A stretch of DNA of 50,418 bases, from contig CAZXIY010000001.1 in assembly GCA_964640935.1 (NCBI GenBank), positions 1 through 50,418 of the forward strand. Reading direction: 5' to 3'. The notes under the pieces were generated by a model that was not told the DNA's origin, ran no database searches, and was given only the letters and a program-made list of their open reading frames with translations. The DNA comes from CAZXIY01 sp964640935. Lineage in GTDB: Archaea > Thermoplasmatota > Thermoplasmata > Methanomassiliicoccales > Methanomethylophilaceae. Of the stretch, positions 48,723 to 50,418 are shown one piece after another. Position numbers and translations under genes: made by a program. The number at the start of each line of letters is the position of its first letter. The first letter of the stretch is position 1.

Positions 48723-48932
48723 TTACCCTAGATAGTCCGGGATGTCGTTCTTCGTTTCTTTCTTGAAAGCTCTGTAATGGTCTTTGCAGAGACGGACCTG
48801 TCTCGCATCGGCGTTCTTGAGCTTCAGCGAGGTCTCGCTGACCTTCTTGATGTTGAATGATCTCTCAGCGGGCTTATCGCAGCCCTCCACATCGCAGATC
48901 TCCTCTTTCGGAGCATGTGGTGATGGTGACAT
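48723..48932 (-). CDS. Small Cys/His zinc protein upstream of rnz
   Basis: A 69-residue protein with a C-x4-C ... C-x2-H set (CDVEGCDKPAERSF ... LCKDHYRAF) that should bind one zinc. It has a basic middle segment (NIKKVSETSLKLKNADARQV). Stop and rnz start are ten bases apart, so the two are probably co-transcribed. Function unknown; a role with tRNase Z is only suggested by position. Confidence 0.65.
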   Translation of the reverse strand: MSPSPHAPKEEICDVEGCDKPAERSFNIKKVSETSLKLKNADARQVRLCKDHYRAFKKETKNDIPDYLG

Positions 48933-48979
48933 ACTCCCACTGATTGTGGTCGCGCTTAATTAATTTGTTCTAAATAGCA

Positions 48980-49058
48980 CGTCGAGACCGCGGTAACGCC
49001 GCCTGCTGGTCGGTCCGGGCAGGGCTCGGTATCCCCGCGGTGGGCAATCATGTTTTTC
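48980..49058 (+). ncRNA. Candidate small structured RNA or long 5' leader
   Basis: A GC-rich 70-80 base stretch without a reading frame. A 7-bp helix ACCGCGG (48987-48993) / CCGCGGT (49035-49041) would close a domain containing CCGGG/CTCGG (49015-49019/49025-49029) with a CAGGG loop. It is preceded by a promoter-like CTTAATTAATTTG (about 48955-48966) and followed by TTTTT (49053-49057). Promoter, compact fold and T-run fit a small RNA, but it could also be the leader of the DUF998 gene that starts at 49091. Confidence 0.35.
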
Positions 49059-49090
49059 TATGACCGCCGTGATAGCGTCCGGCGACAGAA

Positions 49091-49669
49091 ATGAGACCGA
49101 TGCCGTACCTGCCGATGATAGGGGTCGCATTCTACGTTATCTGCTGGATAACGGCTGCGATGATGATGCCCGAATGGAGATTCATGCAGGTATGGCCGAG
49201 CACGCTCGGCACTGCGGCATCGCCCGGACAGCTGATATTCAACACGGGGATGGTCGTATCGGGCGCACTGATGGCCGTGTACGGTTATTCAATGCACACT
49301 GTGTCCGAGAACATCTGGCTCAGACTGTCATTCATCCTGGCGTCAGTCGGCGGGGCCCTGCTCATGGGCGTCGGGATATTCAACGACGACATCGCGTACA
49401 TGCACGAACTGTTCACTATGTCGATGTTCACGATATCCATGATATCGATAATCTACCTCGGGGCATATTTCATAAGCACCGGAAGAAAGAATATCGCGGT
49501 CGTGCTTCTGCTGTCCGTATTCGCCGTCTGCATCAGCGGACCTCTGATATCGAATCCCGCCTGGGATACCATCGGCACGATCTTCATAGACGTCTGGTCG
49601 TTCACCGTCAGCTTCGCCGCATGGAGATACCCGTTCTGGAAGAACGATGGGGGAAGGTGCTCCTCATGA
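49091..49669 (+). CDS. DUF998-like membrane protein, copy 1
   Basis: A 192-residue protein with about six membrane helices (for example YLPMIGVAFYVICWITAAM, LIFNTGMVVSGALMAVYG, ISGPLISNPAWDTIG region). It resembles DUF998 proteins and its neighbour at 49804; both share STLGTAASPGQLIFN / CMLGTSISPGRFAFN and the FNDD(D/I)A motif. Function of the family is unknown. The 3' end overlaps the next gene by four bases (ATGA), implying coupled translation. Confidence 0.75.
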   Translation: MRPMPYLPMIGVAFYVICWITAAMMMPEWRFMQVWPSTLGTAASPGQLIFNTGMVVSGALMAVYGYSMHTVSENIWLRLSFILASVGGALLMGVGIFNDDIAYMHELFTMSMFTISMISIIYLGAYFISTGRKNIAVVLLLSVFAVCISGPLISNPAWDTIGTIFIDVWSFTVSFAAWRYPFWKNDGGRCSS

Positions 49670-49764
49670 ACGATCTGGATATATTCTCGGCGTGCGTCGT
49701 ACTGATCACGATAGCATCGGTGATAGTATTCTCATATGCCTACTACAAACGCAGAACTAGATAG
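49666..49764 (+). CDS. 32-residue membrane microprotein between DUF998 genes
   Basis: An ATG overlapping the stop of the DUF998 gene by four bases opens a 32-residue frame: MNDLDIF, a hydrophobic helix SACVVLITIASVIVFSYAYY, and a basic tail KRRTR before TAG. The ATGA overlap is good evidence of translation. It should be N-out, C-in. The TAG stop is rare here; read as pyrrolysine it would add eight residues before a TAA. No family known to me. Probably a small subunit of, or regulator for, the DUF998 protein (inference). Confidence 0.6.
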   Translation: MNDLDIFSACVVLITIASVIVFSYAYYKRRTR

Positions 49765-49803
49765 AATTATTATATGCTCGCATCTGATTAACGCCCCGTA
49801 ATC

Positions 49804-50406
49804 ATGAAGAAAAGACCATACATGGCGGCCGTCGGATCTATGATGTTCGTGGTCTGCTGGTTCATCGCATCCAAACTCGATGCCGGATGGGTATTCCTGA
49901 AGGATTTCCCGTGCATGCTCGGGACCTCGATATCCCCCGGAAGATTTGCTTTCAATCTCGGATTAGTGTCATTCGGCTCAGGTCTTATGATGGCGGGAGC
50001 GACGATGCACAATGCATCGAAGGAACTCGCGATCAGACTCCATTTCCTTTTCGTGGCGATAAGCGGAGCATTCGCATTCATGATGGCGTTCATAAACGAC
50101 GATGTGGCGATATGGCACGAGGTCGTTACAATGCTGGCGTTCGTCTTCGGCATCGCATCCATAGGCGTTCTCGGAATTCATTTCTTCATGACCGGCCAGA
50201 CGGCGAAAGGAGCGATAACGGCAATCTGCATCGGAGCTACGACCCTCGCATCGCTGGGAGCCAGCACCGCCGCAGGTGATACGTTCGGAACGATCGGCCT
50301 GGTGATCATAGCGACGTCTATCGGCCTGATATCCGTGTTCAATGAATATTGGCTTCCGGCCGCATCTGACGATATCGTTCTCGGGGACACCCCGAAACCT
50401 GCTTGA
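49804..50406 (+). CDS. DUF998-like membrane protein, copy 2
   Basis: A 200-residue paralogue of the gene at 49091, with the same arrangement of about six membrane helices (YMAAVGSMMFVVCWFIAS, AFNLGLVSFGSGLMMAGATM, HFLFVAISGAFAFMMAFI and so on). The shared S-ISPG-x-FN and FINDDVA motifs mark it as a duplicate. TATA-like ATTATATG at 49768-49775 is about 30 nt upstream, so it has its own promoter as well. The tail (ASDDIVLGDTPKPA) is unlike copy 1. Confidence 0.75.
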   Translation: MKKRPYMAAVGSMMFVVCWFIASKLDAGWVFLKDFPCMLGTSISPGRFAFNLGLVSFGSGLMMAGATMHNASKELAIRLHFLFVAISGAFAFMMAFINDDVAIWHEVVTMLAFVFGIASIGVLGIHFFMTGQTAKGAITAICIGATTLASLGASTAAGDTFGTIGLVIIATSIGLISVFNEYWLPAASDDIVLGDTPKPA

Positions 50407-50418
50407 GTCACGGTTTGT

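Noticed and set aside
1..50418. CRISPR arrays, insertion sequences, integrases, prophage or rRNA genes
   Set aside because: No regularly spaced repeat array, transposase, terminal inverted repeats or rRNA segments were found by eye.

Overview
This window looks like a piece of a euryarchaeal-type methanogen chromosome, most probably Thermoplasmatota, order Methanomassiliicoccales. The archaeal assignment rests on an archaeal-type S-adenosylmethionine synthetase, archaeal/eukaryotic-type glycyl-tRNA synthetase, ribosomal protein L40e, a DUF54-type RNA-binding protein, a receiver-DUF835 protein, tRNA genes without encoded CCA, and TATA boxes about 25-30 nt before many start codons (leaderless mRNAs). 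The order is inferred from gene content (HypA/HypD, DUF2284, a NikR-like regulator) and from scarce TAG stops (four by my reading: 10687, 33470, 44385, 49764), as expected where TAG encodes pyrrolysine. No mcr, methylamine methyltransferase or pyl gene is present, so the order is not proven.

Layout. 0-9.7 kb: a winged-helix regulator, tRNA-Ile(GAU), an RNA-binding protein, a CNNM/CorC transporter-like protein, a PC4-like YdbC protein, a HEAT/zinc-ribbon protein, a CxxC-x17-CxxC protein, a methyltransferase, a flavin split-barrel protein, a PAS protein, then a redox set: a TrxR-like ferredoxin-NADP reductase and two near-identical 54-residue 2[4Fe-4S] ferredoxins. 9.7-19.2 kb: amidohydrolase, UspA, a four-CBS protein and glyS in a tightly packed run (glyS carries a 10-N assembly gap), then a CBS protein with an HPF-like tail, valS, and a DEAD-box helicase. 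19.2-30.8 kb: tRNA-Gly(GCC), an anchored surface protein, M28 peptidase, RarA, nicotinate phosphoribosyltransferase, MATE exporter, YgjP-type peptidase, YqaJ-type nuclease, DUF1848 protein and AlkD-like glycosylase.

30.8-43.9 kb is rich in metal handling: hypA-hypD plus an unknown gene; an overlapping run of asparagine-synthase-like, folC and nth genes; a NikR-family regulator whose nickel ligands are missing, beside a cysteine-rich DUF2284 protein; topA; a CobW-type GTPase overlapping a gene with a Cys/His tail; enolase; a response regulator and L40e. 43.9-50.4 kb: a C_GCAxxG_C_C redox protein; S-adenosylmethionine synthetase followed by an HTH protein and a TIM-barrel protein; a divergent XRE-CBS regulator; tRNase Z; a possible small structured RNA; and two DUF998 membrane proteins separated by a 32-residue membrane peptide.

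No rRNA, CRISPR array, insertion sequence, integrase or prophage was seen. It is ordinary chromosomal backbone with several poorly described cassettes. The strongest leads are the ligand-less NikR/DUF2284 pair, the CBS-HPF-like protein, the CobW/Cys-tail pair, the mat/XRE-CBS divergon, and several inverted repeats placed on or beside TATA boxes. Positions, alignments and family names were worked out by eye from the sequence and from memory of the families; no search was run.
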